Positions 11,398 through 26,300 of a stretch of 64,000 bases of DNA are shown here, piece after piece. The DNA lies in the NCBI GenBank assembly GCA_022495005.1, contig JAGYXB010001010.1:806001-870000 (forward strand), written 5' to 3'. The notes beneath the pieces were generated by a model. The model was not told where the DNA came from. It did not search any database and saw nothing but the letters and a program-made list of their open reading frames with translations. Numbering within the stretch: the first letter of the stretch is position 1; every line of letters begins with the position of its first letter. The stretch is from Rhyacophila brunnea (lineage: Eukaryota > Arthropoda > Insecta > Trichoptera > Rhyacophilidae). A program made the translations under genes and the position numbers.

Positions 11398-14300
11398 CTT
11401 AATTGAAACAACGTATAAAATATGAGAACTGGGACATATTTTAACGGCTGAAATCAACTACAGATAGTCAAATACAATATTGTAATATATCAAAACTGTT
11501 AGCTTAAGACACGTTTTACACGGGACACCTGTGTGGCGTCACCGGTATGGCGAGATTCCGCATTCACATAATATAAATGAACGCAACACTCGTGTGTCCC
11601 CGTCTGAACGCGCCCATTCAGTTATGTGTAAATGCGGAATCTCGCCATGTCGGTGGCGCCACATAAGTGTCCTGTGTAAAACGGGTCTAATTGTCGTTCT
11701 GAGAAAACATAGTTATTTATATGGTTATATTGATAGGATTCTTTTCAGACTCATATGTCACATTCAATATTTACATTTAATAATAGAGCCGAAATTATTG
11801 AAGAGAAGATATGAATTGTAAAAATTAAAAACTAAAATTAAAGTACCTAAATTATTAAAAAATATTATTTGGTAAAAATATTAATGATACTTCAATTATT
11901 AAAGACGAAGCACAGTTTTTGGATCCCTAATAAATATAACTTTTATGAGTGGTTTCCCCTAAAAAACTATCTATTCTTTCTTTCTTTCGACCATGTCCGA
12001 TCCAAACAAGATCATATGGCCCTACACAGAGTGGAGGTTTGTATTAACAGATTTTGGTTTTACGAGAAATGGATGTCAGCCACTTGCTCAACATATTAGG
12101 TCCATATTCTGACTCATATACAAATTTAACAACAATATGTGTACTTCCCAGACCCATGATTCGAACCTGGGACCCACGACACCATAGTCCGACGCTTAAG
12201 CCGCGCGGCTATCGTGAGAGTACTATATGTACCCGCTTTTAAACTTCGGGTAGGTTTAGAATGAAAACAATCGCAACATTATCACTAATCAGACAAGAAG
12301 TAAATTTGTTTTTCCTAAAACTCATGGCAGACGATGTAGAACAAAATGTGTTATATTTTAATTATAAAATTTCAATCTATATTCGGTGTAGTACGTCATT
12401 GATGTCTAAGTTAAAAGGATTGAAAAACATTTTATGATTTTTATAATTCCATTTGTCATCCAACCGCAGCTACAGATTTGCATATATAAAAATATGATGT
12501 CGATTTTTTAAAATTATATTGTTTATATACGATTATCATTGAAATATTAATTCAATACACGAACTGCATGAAAAGCCATCAGTTGCCGACCACTGGGTTA
12601 TAACATCATAGTAAATGTGCCAAAATTGCGTCAGTAAAAGTTATGTGACTAAGTCACGAATATTTTTTACTGGAATAGTTAGTGAGACATATACTTAATT
12701 AAAGTAATAAAAAAAGTTTTATCACAGATAGTAGAGAACAATCATACGTACATTAACAAACGCTCTCGTGATGAAAAATGTCATCTCTGCTTTGCACATT
12801 GAATCAAATTGCTATAAAAAAAACAATAACATTTATTATTTTTCACAATAGTAATATAAACAAAATATATTTGAAGCCAGTCTTATAATGTAAATCTTTA
12901 AGATAGATAGATTATTACAGATTAAAATGTAATAAGTAGACAATACTATTTTTTAATTAACATTATATAATAATTATGTACAAGATTGTGGTACGCATAC
13001 ACATTGATTTTGTAAAACTCTGCACGATAATTCCCATTATAATTCTTGTATTCTTACAGACAATGATTTTAATTTAAAAAATCAATAGTAACTCCCATTC
13101 AAGTATTGAATAATATCGGTTGATTAAAAAACGATATTACAATCAAGCGAGGGAAAGTGGAGAATAGGAAAAAAGCCTATTTGATGACAGGCTCTTTTGT
13201 AACGAAAGCGGTAATTTTCCGTTGTACGAGGCACGGTATTGTCCTGTCGACAGTTAGCCCAGAAATTTATTTCAATTCGACGTCCACACTAACAATGCGT
13301 CTTTTGTTAACACGACAGCACTTAACTTTCGAAATGGTTAATTAATTATTGTAAAGGTGTGTCGAGTCTTTCATTAAAAGTTTTCAGATTGCGGTAAGTA
13401 ATAAGAATAAGTTATTTACATTAAGATGTTTATTTTTTAATCAAACAGCGGTTAAGTCTGTGTTGTTTAACGGAACATTAAAAGTTTTATTGAAACTTTC
13501 TAAAACAGTTCTTTGTTTAAATATTGCATGTTAAACTTGTACGTGAAAAGTCGGTAGAACAAACGTGATGAGTTGTTGCAAAGTTGTATTTGCAACTCCG
13601 GTAAAACGCGAATTTACTTTTAACCACTTGTCGAGTGTTAACAATTTGTTATGTTTTGCCATTTTTTTCCACCACACCTACCGCAACAGTTACTTAGCCG
13701 CAACAACAAGGAAAACCTCATATTATTTAATGTTCTCTTGGCACAATCTTTTGTGATTCTTTTATTCTTTCATGACAATGATAGATTCATTAATTCATTT
13801 TGAAAGTTTCACGAGGTAATATTACTGGAAAGTCTTACGTTTACGTAGCTTGAAATATATGAATAGCAATTTATGATGCTTTTATTATATTTTTGACCAC
13901 ATTAATCAGTATTTTACATAATAGGTATATAATATGGATCAATACTCACTTTATTAACATGGTCTCTCAACACGTTTGAATAAACCATGGCCATGGCTTC
14001 TAAGGCCATGAATGTGATGCAGCCGATAATCCATGGGACAACTAGCGCTGAATTTTCCTATAAATATAAAAATTTTACAAATAAATATTAGCATGAAATT
14101 TAGTCAAACATAAATTAAATGTTGACAAAAAATAATTTGAGACATCTTTATGCATATTCTAAAATTTAGATCGGCGACATTTAAGATACTCTTTTATAAT
14201 TGGTTAGCCATTGCATATTTTATACAAAGTCTAAAAATTATTCAGACTTGGCTCTGAAGAAACTCCAAATTATTTTCGACCTTTTTATGGCACATGCGGT

Positions 14301-17300
14301 AATATTGTTTCTTTACTAGATAGTATTTTATTTTTCTGTGTTCATTGTGAAGAAGTGTGATATTATGATGAATTAATTTAACCATAATTAAGAATGAGAT
14401 GATAAAGAAATAATGAGAGTATGTTCTATGTTTTTTAAGCGAATAGAAAAAGTATGATATTAGCGAAGAGCTTAGTATCAATCTTCTTACGAATAAATTC
14501 ATACTGACACGTTATCTAGCAATTACATAACTTTACGCCCATTCACCACATTATTCACCACTTCAACAAAATCCTGAATTTTCGCCTGAATAACTTACAG
14601 TAAAAGAAATAAAATATACTCGTAGCATTTTTCAGAAGAAAGGTTTTTTCTCACAACCTATAATTGGTATTATATGTATGTAGATACTTGGTAAATGGAA
14701 TACCAAATTTTTAAATTTCATAAACTTGCCCGGTGGGTAATTATTTTCTTAATAATTTATCGCAAAACAAAGCCCTATAAACGGCTGAAAGTTTCCTATC
14801 TAAGCCCAAATGATATATATCTTCCGTAGCCGTGTAAAGTTTTTTTTACTAAATAATTTATAGGATGACTTTCTCGACTTTTTAAAATATCGTACAACAT
14901 TTGTACGTACGGAAAACTTTGAAGGTTACGAGGATTTATTAAAAATATGTAGTTTTTGTACAGGACACCACAGTATAATATGTAAAGGTAGAATTTTTTT
15001 CAACTTCAAACCACTTTAGATATTTCATTTAATATTGATACTTTATTTGATAGATTTACTATATTTATGATATTCTTGTATTACGAAATTCCACAAAAAT
15101 ACGTAGCATACGTTAGTCTATCATTTATATAAGTTATTAATGTAAATTTATTGAGATGTTAAAATTCCGATGTGACAAAATTGAAATTTTACAGGAGAAA
15201 CAAAAAAACACTTCTGAATGTAGACTTTCGAGTGATTGTAATATGTCCAATATTATGTATGGATCTTAGTCAAATAAGGCATGTTGAATCCAAGATTTCT
15301 ATAATTAATTATATAAAAAATTTGATAGTATATTAGAGAACATTGAGAATTTTACGGCGTAATATAAATGAATAAAAAACAACATTGTCTCATTGGAAGT
15401 TTCAACAGCTCAACGATGATAGGTACCTAGATAAATTTATTAAATGTTTATTTTATTTGTTTTGTGGATAGATATTAAATGAACATAAAAAAAATCAAAT
15501 ACGAAAGTTGGGTACCTACACGAAAACAATGACAATCATTAATAAAAGGATTTTGTAGTTACAATTGTGACTTTCACATTTCAAATAATGTTATAATGAT
15601 ACATAAGGGAGTAAGAATATCACGTTATAGCTATTATTATCATTATGCTATGCGCATGTATATAAATGTGTAAAGCAGGCATTTTCAAATACAAGAAATA
15701 ACATTTCGCTAAAACTGGGAGATGTGTTCAAAAGTTTTCATTTACAAAATGTTACATTATTATTACACGAGGCAAAAACCATGTACATAATAGAAAGATA
15801 AGGTTTGTTATTAAAGCTAAAAATAACTCTTATATGTTTATTATATTAAGTACATTTTGGTTTGATCATGGAATAATGTTTTTTACATAATCAGCTTTTT
15901 GCATTACAGTTTTGCTTTATAATTATTTACAAGTAACAGCGTTGTACGTATTTACGTACATGTAGACGATAAATGTGTGTAATAAATTAAATAATATAAT
16001 TATATTCTTTGTCTCACCTGGTAAATTCCATAAAAAAGTAAAACGCTCAAGATGATCATGAAGATTTGAGTACCGACAATCGCCAAGTACGCGATTTGGA
16101 CACCTGTGAAAAAAATATAATCGATAAGATAAAACAATATTAAAAATGTACATATTTATTTGACTACCTACATATTTTTCCCGAATTATATGCAATGACA
16201 ATGCTGCATCGTTGTGTGTCCTAAGAATTGTCTAAACTAAAAGTATCCGTTGTTTGTTCTTATATAGTATGAACTAACGTGTCATTGGTAATGGCAATTG
16301 AGAGGAAAATATCTTTGTTCAACCAGATAGTTTCAGATATTAATAAATTCTGATTACGAGAGAGGAAATAATTAATTGGATGTTGTTTCATAAATTCTTA
16401 ACGTGCGGTCGACGTAGCTCATTCGGTGTAATATATTTTTCATTGGTAATAATGTTATTTATGTTTTTGATTTCTCATATCTTGAATTTATAATTTATTA
16501 TGTGCCCTCCTTCACTCTGCAGCGGTGCTACAAATTCGATACACGCGTTGCAGGTCTCGCATGCTGGGAGACGCGAGATTTGGCGAAGGACCGATGAAAG
16601 TGGCGCGACCTTGTACTTGTCCTATACCCCGATACTGAGAAGTGACAGGGTGAATTAAGTAAGTGATGTTCACTTTATGTAAATAAATTCATTTTAATAT
16701 GTTGGGACAAAAATGCTCTTAATAATGACAATAATATGCATGTACATAATTAATATTAGTTATTCTTATTATTGTGTTATTTATTTCATTCAATAAATGA
16801 CTATAAAAATCATTGGTTTCCGATTTAGATACTTATGTGTTTCTAATAAACACATTAAAAAAATATGATAACAATAACAATAACTAAATCCGTATCGAAA
16901 TGAAACATTAATTTTATGATAATATCCTTATATCCTTTACTTGGGTAAGTGCTTAAATTTGTTTCGGCTAAAAATCCTGATTGGCGAAAAAAAGTTAACA
17001 TTTAAAATCGTTTATAAAATATATTTAAAAATGTGAATGTACGGGGAGACTCTAGTGAAATGAAAATTCGCGTCGGCGTTTTGCACAGAGTGCAATAAAA
17101 ATGATTTGTAAACAATTTTGGACCAGTTCGTTTCCGAGCCGCGAACACCTGCCAGCTTTTAACACCCAACACCACATAAATTTTATTTCATCCATGTAAG
17201 CATTTTGTTATATCTAAATTTAAATAAGGAAAATAAAAAAATAGCAACGTTCTTTTTTGAAAACAGATTTAAAATTTAAAACCCCAGTTTTTTAAAATAC

Positions 17301-20300
17301 CTACTTACTTCATGTTCGATATTAATTATGTTTATACGATAAATTGTGTAATAAAAACATATAAGTCTATATTATATATGATTTTTCAGTTTTAGAACCA
17401 AAATAGTGATAATGAAATGATTATACATTATTCATACTCCATAATATACTTTTAGAGAAAACTGTTTAAAAGCAAAGATAAAAATGAACGTGGTGTATTG
17501 AAATAGAGAGCCATGAGTAACGACTATGACCGTATACCTATATGGGGAAGATTTCGCGTTGACTCAATATTACCCACTCTTGCTTAATGAATATAAAAGA
17601 TGTCGACATTTTTTATTTTTTTTAGAATTCGTAAACCATTTTACTGAAAATATCCATAATTCACTAGTTATAAAATTATATATCACGCGAATAAATGAGA
17701 TTTATAATGGATAGTTTATAGTTCTTATAATTAATTAAACAAATTAGCAGTAATAATACATTAATTAAAAAAAATCAAATCACTTCTCACTTGCAAACCA
17801 TTAAAAATCCTTACGACCTTCATACGGTTGTAATTTAGAAATTAGTAATTGTCCCTTCCTCACAACATGTGGCTGTTTTCTCCCTGCCACTTTCAAAGCC
17901 TTGGTAATAATTATATTATTTAAACTCACATGTAAAATTTTGATGGGCACTTTTCATGAATGGGACACGTGTGATAATAAATAATAATTTTCATATGGGA
18001 TGAATACTGAATGATACACACATTTTATAAAATTATCATGAATTAGCACCAATTAAACGTTGAATCTTTTGCAAATCCAAAAAACTTATTTGTATTCAAA
18101 ATTATTAGCAGATAAATCTGAATATAAACTCATTTCGGTCTAGAACTCTTCGGCCACATCCGCTCCGTACTTGGGGTATAATAAAAATATATGGACATCA
18201 CGCGGTGCCTCAGATAAGCTCTAGAACTAGGAAACAGTATTTTTTAATAATTCAAAAGCCATTTTACTGAAGCAAAAAAGATTTTTTTATGAAAAATATG
18301 TTATATTTTAAACGAAGTAGGTAACTTTGTTTGAAACTCGTCTACTTTTATAAAATCGGGTATTTTAGAAAAATTCTTCCTGTTTTGAAATATGTATTTT
18401 GGGCAATCTCAATATACAGATTTGACACAAATTAATATATCCAATTCACATATTATAAAAATATCTTTTTTTTTATAAAAGTGACTAATATACGTACCAT
18501 AGTAGACGTCTTCTAAATCTCCATATTTCTTGACGTTCACGCCAAGTCTCCAGATATACAGAATAACTACCAGTAGGGATATATGCTGTAAGAAAAAAAA
18601 TGGTCATAGTTTAATATTATTCTCAATAAAAAAAAGATTTACTAAAAGTATATTCCCATGTTTTCTCTTTAGCTAGGCAAATGATTATCTACAAAGTGGA
18701 AGTTATATTAATAGACATTTTCTATCAGGAATTTTTATTAACCATTCGCATTTTTTGTTATTATATTGAAACAATAATATGTAGGTATTTTTGCCAGACA
18801 CGGGATTAAACCTGCACTCACACCTTCAAGGAAAGATTCTTCATATCGTCACCTTGGGTTTTTTTTAGATTCAGATAATATTTCACGTTATTCGTAATTT
18901 ATCAAATTAAAGAAATCAAGGAAATTTGTAAAATACAAAATATTTAGAAAAAGAAAAATATTATGAAATGTCATGCGTTTCTATTAGTATTATTATGTAT
19001 GTATTAATTATAAAATTTCATACTTATATTATTAAGTATTACCTGTTGGAAAATAAGTTATCCACGGTTACATAAAATACGAAGTAGTTATACAAAAATA
19101 CAACATAATATTATATCGGCAATTATAAAAGACGCATTAGAGTTGCTTTGAATAGGAAGATTTCATTTCAAATTTATCTTTGCTTTGAACCTTCGAGCTT
19201 TATGTTATCATTTATTATTAGTCGGTCACTAATAGTTAATTTTAAAACGTACTGGTTTTATACAAATAAAGTATTATAAAGTGTATACATGAGATGAACT
19301 GGAACTGATACAAAACAGACCGAACTGTTATTTATTTTATAGAATATCTAAAGGGGAGAAACGGCGATGTGGAGTAGAACCTTTACGCAGTAATTAACCG
19401 AATGAATAATAATATGGACGGTTTTATTATACTCTTTATATATCTACTGTATGATTATAATAATAAGTGCCCACCTTTCAACATAAATGTGATTCAAGTA
19501 GATGCTTCTTACAGGGGTGACGTAGAGACGTAAGGATTTTTTTTTCAATTTTAATTTTATCAATTTGAACATAAAGCACAAATAATTAAGACATCATGGT
19601 TATATGAGATTTTAATTCCAACATTGGTAAAAGCGATTTTTAAAACATTATGTGTACATAATATAGTCTTGCAAACGAAAAAGAATCGAATCATCTACTG
19701 CAATTCTGCAAAAAAAGACTTGTAGTTAGTTTCAAACACATTATTTAATTACATGCCCGTAGATTATAATATGGTTGTAAATCTCCAAAAACACAACCCA
19801 GATTTTGTTTTGAAAAACACAATTGATTATTTTTTATTAGCTCTAAACTTGGCCAGACATTGAATTAAACCACAACTCTTTTGTAGTCTAAATACGTACA
19901 CGCTTCTGGGCACTGTCCATTCTAAAAAGTCTCCAGGTCGTTTTAATCTTAACTGAAATAATACTGAAATCAAACTGATTAAGAGAAAACGAGACTAAAA
20001 TCATAAAAAAATGAGTGGATATAGAGATAGATGTAAGTTCAATTTTGAATAAAAAACGGTGTACCATTTGTCCATTTATTATGTTGTACTCAATGATAAA
20101 ACATAGTTAAAAAAGAAGCAGTACTTGGGTGCAGCGAATAATGAAGATGAACTTTTTAAACGTTTATTAAAAAGCTTCCACGTTGTATATTCTATAAGTA
20201 GGTTCAGTGGCGAAGAGTGGAGGTAGGCTGTTAAGATCCGCCACAAATAGTGCACACTAAACTTTGTCAGCCATACGTATTTGTTTTCATTGAAATAATA

Positions 20301-23300
20301 CTACAATAATTTAGAGATGGCATTGGTTAGTTTTTAAAATTTAATTTAACCCTGCAAAACCAAGCCATAATAGATAATAGTCAAAAAATATTCTTCTATC
20401 TTCAAAATATTTAAAATTACGCAATTAAAGCATACATAACTTTGAATATTTTATAGATAGAATAATATTTTTATACAAATGATAGTTTGGTAAGGCAGGG
20501 CTTAATGAATTAAAAAAAAATGAACCAACAATATGTGTAATATGTACATTTATTCTTAATCCGACGAAAACAAATGAATGAAAAGTGTGCATAATTTTGT
20601 CGTATCGCCCAAAATATACGAAAATTATCATGGTTTGATTTAGGCAGGATTTAATTAATTTTTAAAAACTAACCAATACCATCTGTAAATTGTAGTCATA
20701 GTTCAATAAACACAAATACGTAGGTACTTAAAAAGTTTAATGTGCACTTTTTATGGCGGATCTTAACAGCCTACCTCCACCCTTCGCTACTGGTAGTTAT
20801 AAACGTCAAATAATTAGTATATGTAATAAAAATATATAAAATCATGTAAGCCCAACACTTGCAAAAAAAATATGTAATAAAGATGTATTTATAGCTATAA
20901 TTCGGATAAAAATTTTGATTTCCAGAGAGAAAAATGTCCCCCAGTTCACTGCCTACTTCCTCTCAATCCGCGAGTGAAACAAAAAAAGAATATAAAAAGC
21001 GTCTGAGAGGTTTGATTGGCGATTAAGTGGCAGAACGCTTTTGCGTGGATTTTTAACGCGAAAACCGCTCAATTGCAAAAACGCTTTGATCTGAACCCTC
21101 GCGTTTTCAAACAAGTAAGTTATGGCCACGGGTTCAACGCTTTTATTGCTCTTTATCGTGGTTTCCTTACTTCATCGTCTCCTCACGAGACAATGGAGAT
21201 AAATTTTCAATTAAGATGAAATTCAATGGATATCAAATTGAATATAGACCATAATTATTTTTTATATTTTTTTTTCATATTTAATATTATTTCCCGTCAA
21301 TCTTTGATGACGAATATTATTTTTATTAACAAAGGTTTTTTGATGCTTCTATTTATATTGAATGTTTATTACAACCTGAAACCTGGTGGAGAAACACGAG
21401 GCTATCCAAGTATTTGAAAACAAAATTCTCCGAAGAATATTTGGACCGACACAAACATAGACCCCTCAAAACCAATCCGCACCGCACCACACTTAGGCTT
21501 AATCGAGTGTATCGAGGCCCTACGTGATGTGAAGCATCATCAGTTTTTTACGCCTGGGAATGTCTCAGGAGCAGATTCCCAAGACTAAGATCACCACGCT
21601 CTCAAGAACTAAGTTTACTGAAATACGTAATTTAATAAAAAGCGACATAGAAGAGAAAGGCACAGAGACTTAACAGAAATAAATGCATTTAATAATATAT
21701 AAGTTACAAAAAACAAAGCTAAAACATTACGGACAAACAAAATTATGTGAAGAGATCTTCAGGTCCGCAATAAGACGTTGCAAATGCAATATAATTGGCC
21801 TTTGTGACGATCAGGTCTCACGGCTCGATGGGCCCAATAGCTCGTTGGATCGACTTAAGCATCTCTTCCCTCTCGGAGCACATTCTTGGACATACATTTT
21901 ATTGGAATACGTGGACCGGTTAATGACAACCAGAGGCAGTGCATCCATACGAATTTAAGCCCAATATAGTCAATGTCTTGAGGGCGAAAAGACTCAGATA
22001 GGCCGGTCACGTTGCTAGATGCGATGGATGCGATGGAAGCTTATTACAACTTTGTACTTAAGGGGGGACATGCTCGTCGAAGGTCAAAATTGAGTTTTTA
22101 TTGTATTTTCAAACCATGATCCTGGACACTTCTTAAACGTTGTAGATAATCTCTTTATATAATTTTGAAGCCTTATTATCCTTTATAGTTATTTTAAACA
22201 TTTGATGACTGCACAAAGTATTTTTGTTACATAAAATAGTATTCTTTTAAACTTCTCGCTCTAATGTTTTAGAATATAGTCATATTTCGGTACATAACTG
22301 TGCAGTGGTGTTAAGATTTTTAACATTTATTAATTTTTAAACGCATTTATAAAACCATTAGTATACATTATTAAGAGATAATTTTTGTAAAATATTCACG
22401 ATAAAAAATTATATTGATAATCTGTGATCCCAAATTTGACAAGAATTAGGCATTTTATTATTCAAAAAATCGGCAAGATTAACACATTTTCAGATGATTC
22501 TAAAGATATTTATTATAAGCTATGTTTTTGACCATTCAAGTGTGATAAAAATCTTATGAATAATGATTGCTTTATAATAATTATTGACCTAAGAATAAGG
22601 TAGTGTTTTTTTGAAATACGCCATTTCTTTTGTCATTCCTCAGTGGTTAAGCTACAACATACGGCCGTAGCCATAAATTGACAAACTATAATTGAAGTAG
22701 AGAGTAAAATGATATTGACGCGCGTGTTTGAACATGTACCGTTTAAAAAAAAATAAAAAAAAATTCGGTTAGGTACATGTTCAAACACGCGCGTTAACAT
22801 AATTTTACTCCCTACTTTAATTATAGTTTGTCAATTTATGGCTACGGCCGTATGTTGTAGCTTAACCACTGGGGAATGACAAAAGAAATGGCGTATTTCA
22901 AAAAAACACTACCATATTCTTAGGTCAATAATTATTATAAAGCAATCATTATTCATAAGATGTTTATCACACTTGAATAGTCAAAAACATAGATTATAAT
23001 AAATATCTTTAGAATCATCTTCAAATGTGTTAATCTTGCCGATTTTTTGAATAATAAAATGCCTAATTCTTGTCAAATTTGGGATCACAGAGATTATCAA
23101 AATAATTTTTATCGTGAATATTTTACAAAAATTATCTCGTAATAAATTATGCTAATGGTTTTATAAATGCGTTTAAAAATTAATAAATGTAAAAAATCTT
23201 AACACCACTACACAGTTATGTACCGAAATATGACTATATTCTAAAACATTAGAGCGAGAGGTTTAAAAGAATACTATTTTATGTAACAAAAATACTTTAT

Positions 23301-26300
23301 GCAGTCATCAAATGTTTAAAATAACTATAAAGGATAATAAGACTTCAAAATTATATAAATAGATTATCTACAACGTTTAAGGAGTGTCCAGGATCATGGT
23401 TTGAAAATACAATAAAAACTCAATTTTGACCTTCGACGAGCATGTCCCCCCTTAATAATAAATACATACCTACATAGTATATTATGCACACGTAAATATT
23501 AAAAAAGAAAATACTATTATATTGATAATACTCGATTAATAGTCACGACCTGACTCAGACAGGGTTTTGTCCTTGCTCCGTTTATCTTCATTATCCTCTT
23601 TGAATTTGTACTAAAAAGTTAATACCACCTGACCGAGGCATATCTATTACCCCCACAGTGAAGCTATGCAACCTACAATATACCGATGACGCTGTCCTAT
23701 TTGACAACTCAATGGAGGGTATTCAAAAGACAATTGATAGGTTGCATTACAACTCATCTCGCGTTGGTTTGAAAATCGTTGGTTTTCTGCAATAGCACCT
23801 GTCCTGGTATTACCCTCTGATTAGTGACGGGCAAAACGTTGAGTGCGGTAACAGGTTCAAATACCAGGGGTTGCACATCGTGGGAGATGGCATTTTGCAA
23901 ACAGCTCGATATCCAAATGGGAATGGCTGGGGCAACATTCAACTAGATGCGGAGTGTCTATGACTCACGATTGTACTCGGTCAAAACCAAATACCGCCTA
24001 TTCGATGCTTGCATTCTGACGGTGCTACTTTAGGATAGAGAATCATGGCACCTTACAAAAACACCAGATGCCAGAAGAGAACCTCAACCTGGCTTGCTTA
24101 TACTTCAAGCCAACCGGATTCCGACGTTCTGGAAAGCCGTTAAATACTATCTATGGAATGCTGATATGACCTGGAACAATGCAAGAAGAATGACTAGCGA
24201 CAGGGATTCTTTGAGGCGCCGCTTGGTGTCCATATGCTCTCACTAAGTGGCGGATATGGAAGAAGAAGATCTAATAAGAATTAATGTTAATATTTTTGAA
24301 TGTTCTTCTCTTATTTTATTATTTCTATATATTATTACCAATATCTGCATCAAATTAAAATTCAAAATTAAATACAATAATAATTGGTAAAGTTTTGAAA
24401 GGGGTTTCCGAAGGCAATCAATATTAACAAGGCTGTTGAACTTTGAAGTTGGCTTGAAGTGATGAAGAATTTATAAGATAAATAACTATTGAAGCAATAC
24501 TCTTGCCCACGAATGAAGCACAAGGCAAATTTATATTGGCAACCACCGAAATTTTGTTGTAAACTTTGCTGTAAAATTTGCAATATTACATAAGTGTGCT
24601 TGCCATAAATAAATATTTATCTATCAATCCGTTTACATAATATTATGTGCTACTCATTTAAAAATTATTTAAAAAAAATCTTTATTGTACTCACCAATAT
24701 TATTAAAATTTCTTCACACTTTTAAAGATTTATTTTATTCTATGTGTTTATACCTAATACAATTTAAAAAGTTTTTCGTGCTCTTAATGTGAATGATTTT
24801 GAAAATTTCGGGTTTCTGTCATGAATAGGCTCAAAATTATTCCTGATATGACGATTTCGGTACAAAAACTGTAGGTAGGTTATTCATTTTTGACAGAATC
24901 TGATTAATTAGAAATTATTTTATTTTATGAAAAAGTTACTTAATTATATTTTATATAATAATATAATCTTATGGTCATTAAATCTTGTTATTTGAAGTTA
25001 AAATGCCTTTAGCTATGTATAAGAATATTTACGAGCATTTAATCTTGTAACCCATCTGTTATAAAAACCTTATTAATTTTATAAAACACTTTCATATTTA
25101 AAACCTCCATGAAAAAAATACTAAAATGCAGACAGTTTTTCAACACAAAAGTCATAAAATTTAAAGTTAAATTGGCTGTACTAAGGATAAATTTTTTGAG
25201 AAGAAAATCTGAACCGAAGGAAAAAAGTATTTTATGAGCATCGCTCTGTCAGTTTGTTCGCATAGATATAAAAATGTCAGTCTGATTTTTTGTGGAATTT
25301 TGGCGTCGTTATTGGATTCCGTTGACACATTTCAATTCCACAATTCCAGTGCCCAGCGGACAATTTAAATTGCCTTCATTTCAGTTTCATGATTTATATG
25401 TTTACTTACAATAAAGCAAATAATAGGTATACACTATTTCGGTTCTAAGGAATAACTTTTGAGAAGATGCTTCAAATTGTCATTTAAGATGAAAAGCCTC
25501 TACAGAGTTTATTTTGAATGAAAACTAAAATATTATGTTGCGGTGTTGATAATAATATATATTTGGAAATCTGTATTCACTGATAATAAAATCGTTTTGA
25601 TATCTCTTTTTTAACAAATAGTTATTAATTATACTGCAACTTATTGTGAATCTTGGAAAAATATTGCAATTACAATCCATCATAAAAATATTCATTCCTA
25701 ACATAGACATCGTTTACTTATAATAAGTCAAACATACTAATATAGGATTAGGACATCAACACAAAAACGCCACGACGCCATCAAAATTTGATATTATCTC
25801 TAAAATATGGCTAGGGCTGTCGGGTATTTGAAGATATAAATCACGTTATTTGTCAATGTCCTGATGGTCAAAGATGAAGGTTACTTGAAAATTTAAGAAA
25901 TCAAGATTATCAATAATTATCACTTAATCTTGAGGTGTTGATAGCTCAGCCAAAAATCAACGCGGTTTTGAGTTTTCAAATGTTTCTCAAAAAATGTAAC
26001 ATGCAAGTATAGATTATAATACGACATGGTTGAAGTTAAAATGTTATTTATAATGTATCTATCCAATATGAATAATATATTTCTTCAATATGATATAAAA
26101 AATAATCTTGAATAAATGGAATGTAACAACAGTATATAGATGTACCTACAGCTATATAAGCTTCAGCTGAAACGTAGGTTAATACCCTGTTACTGCTAAC
26201 AGTACGTGTTATCGCGGCCATAACAAAAAAATGCACGTGTAAACAAGTATTATCGTGCAAATTGCAAGATTGCATGCATGGATCAAAAAAGTTCAGAAAC

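Noticed and set aside
12158..12211. A functional tRNA gene (A and B boxes present)
   Set aside because: No paired acceptor stem or clean anticodon arm; the sequence recurs with a common non-tRNA tail, so it is a SINE head.
22062..23451. Head-to-head gene pair or divergent promoter
   Set aside because: The symmetry is base-for-base over 680 bp and neither arm is coding; it is a foldback repeat.
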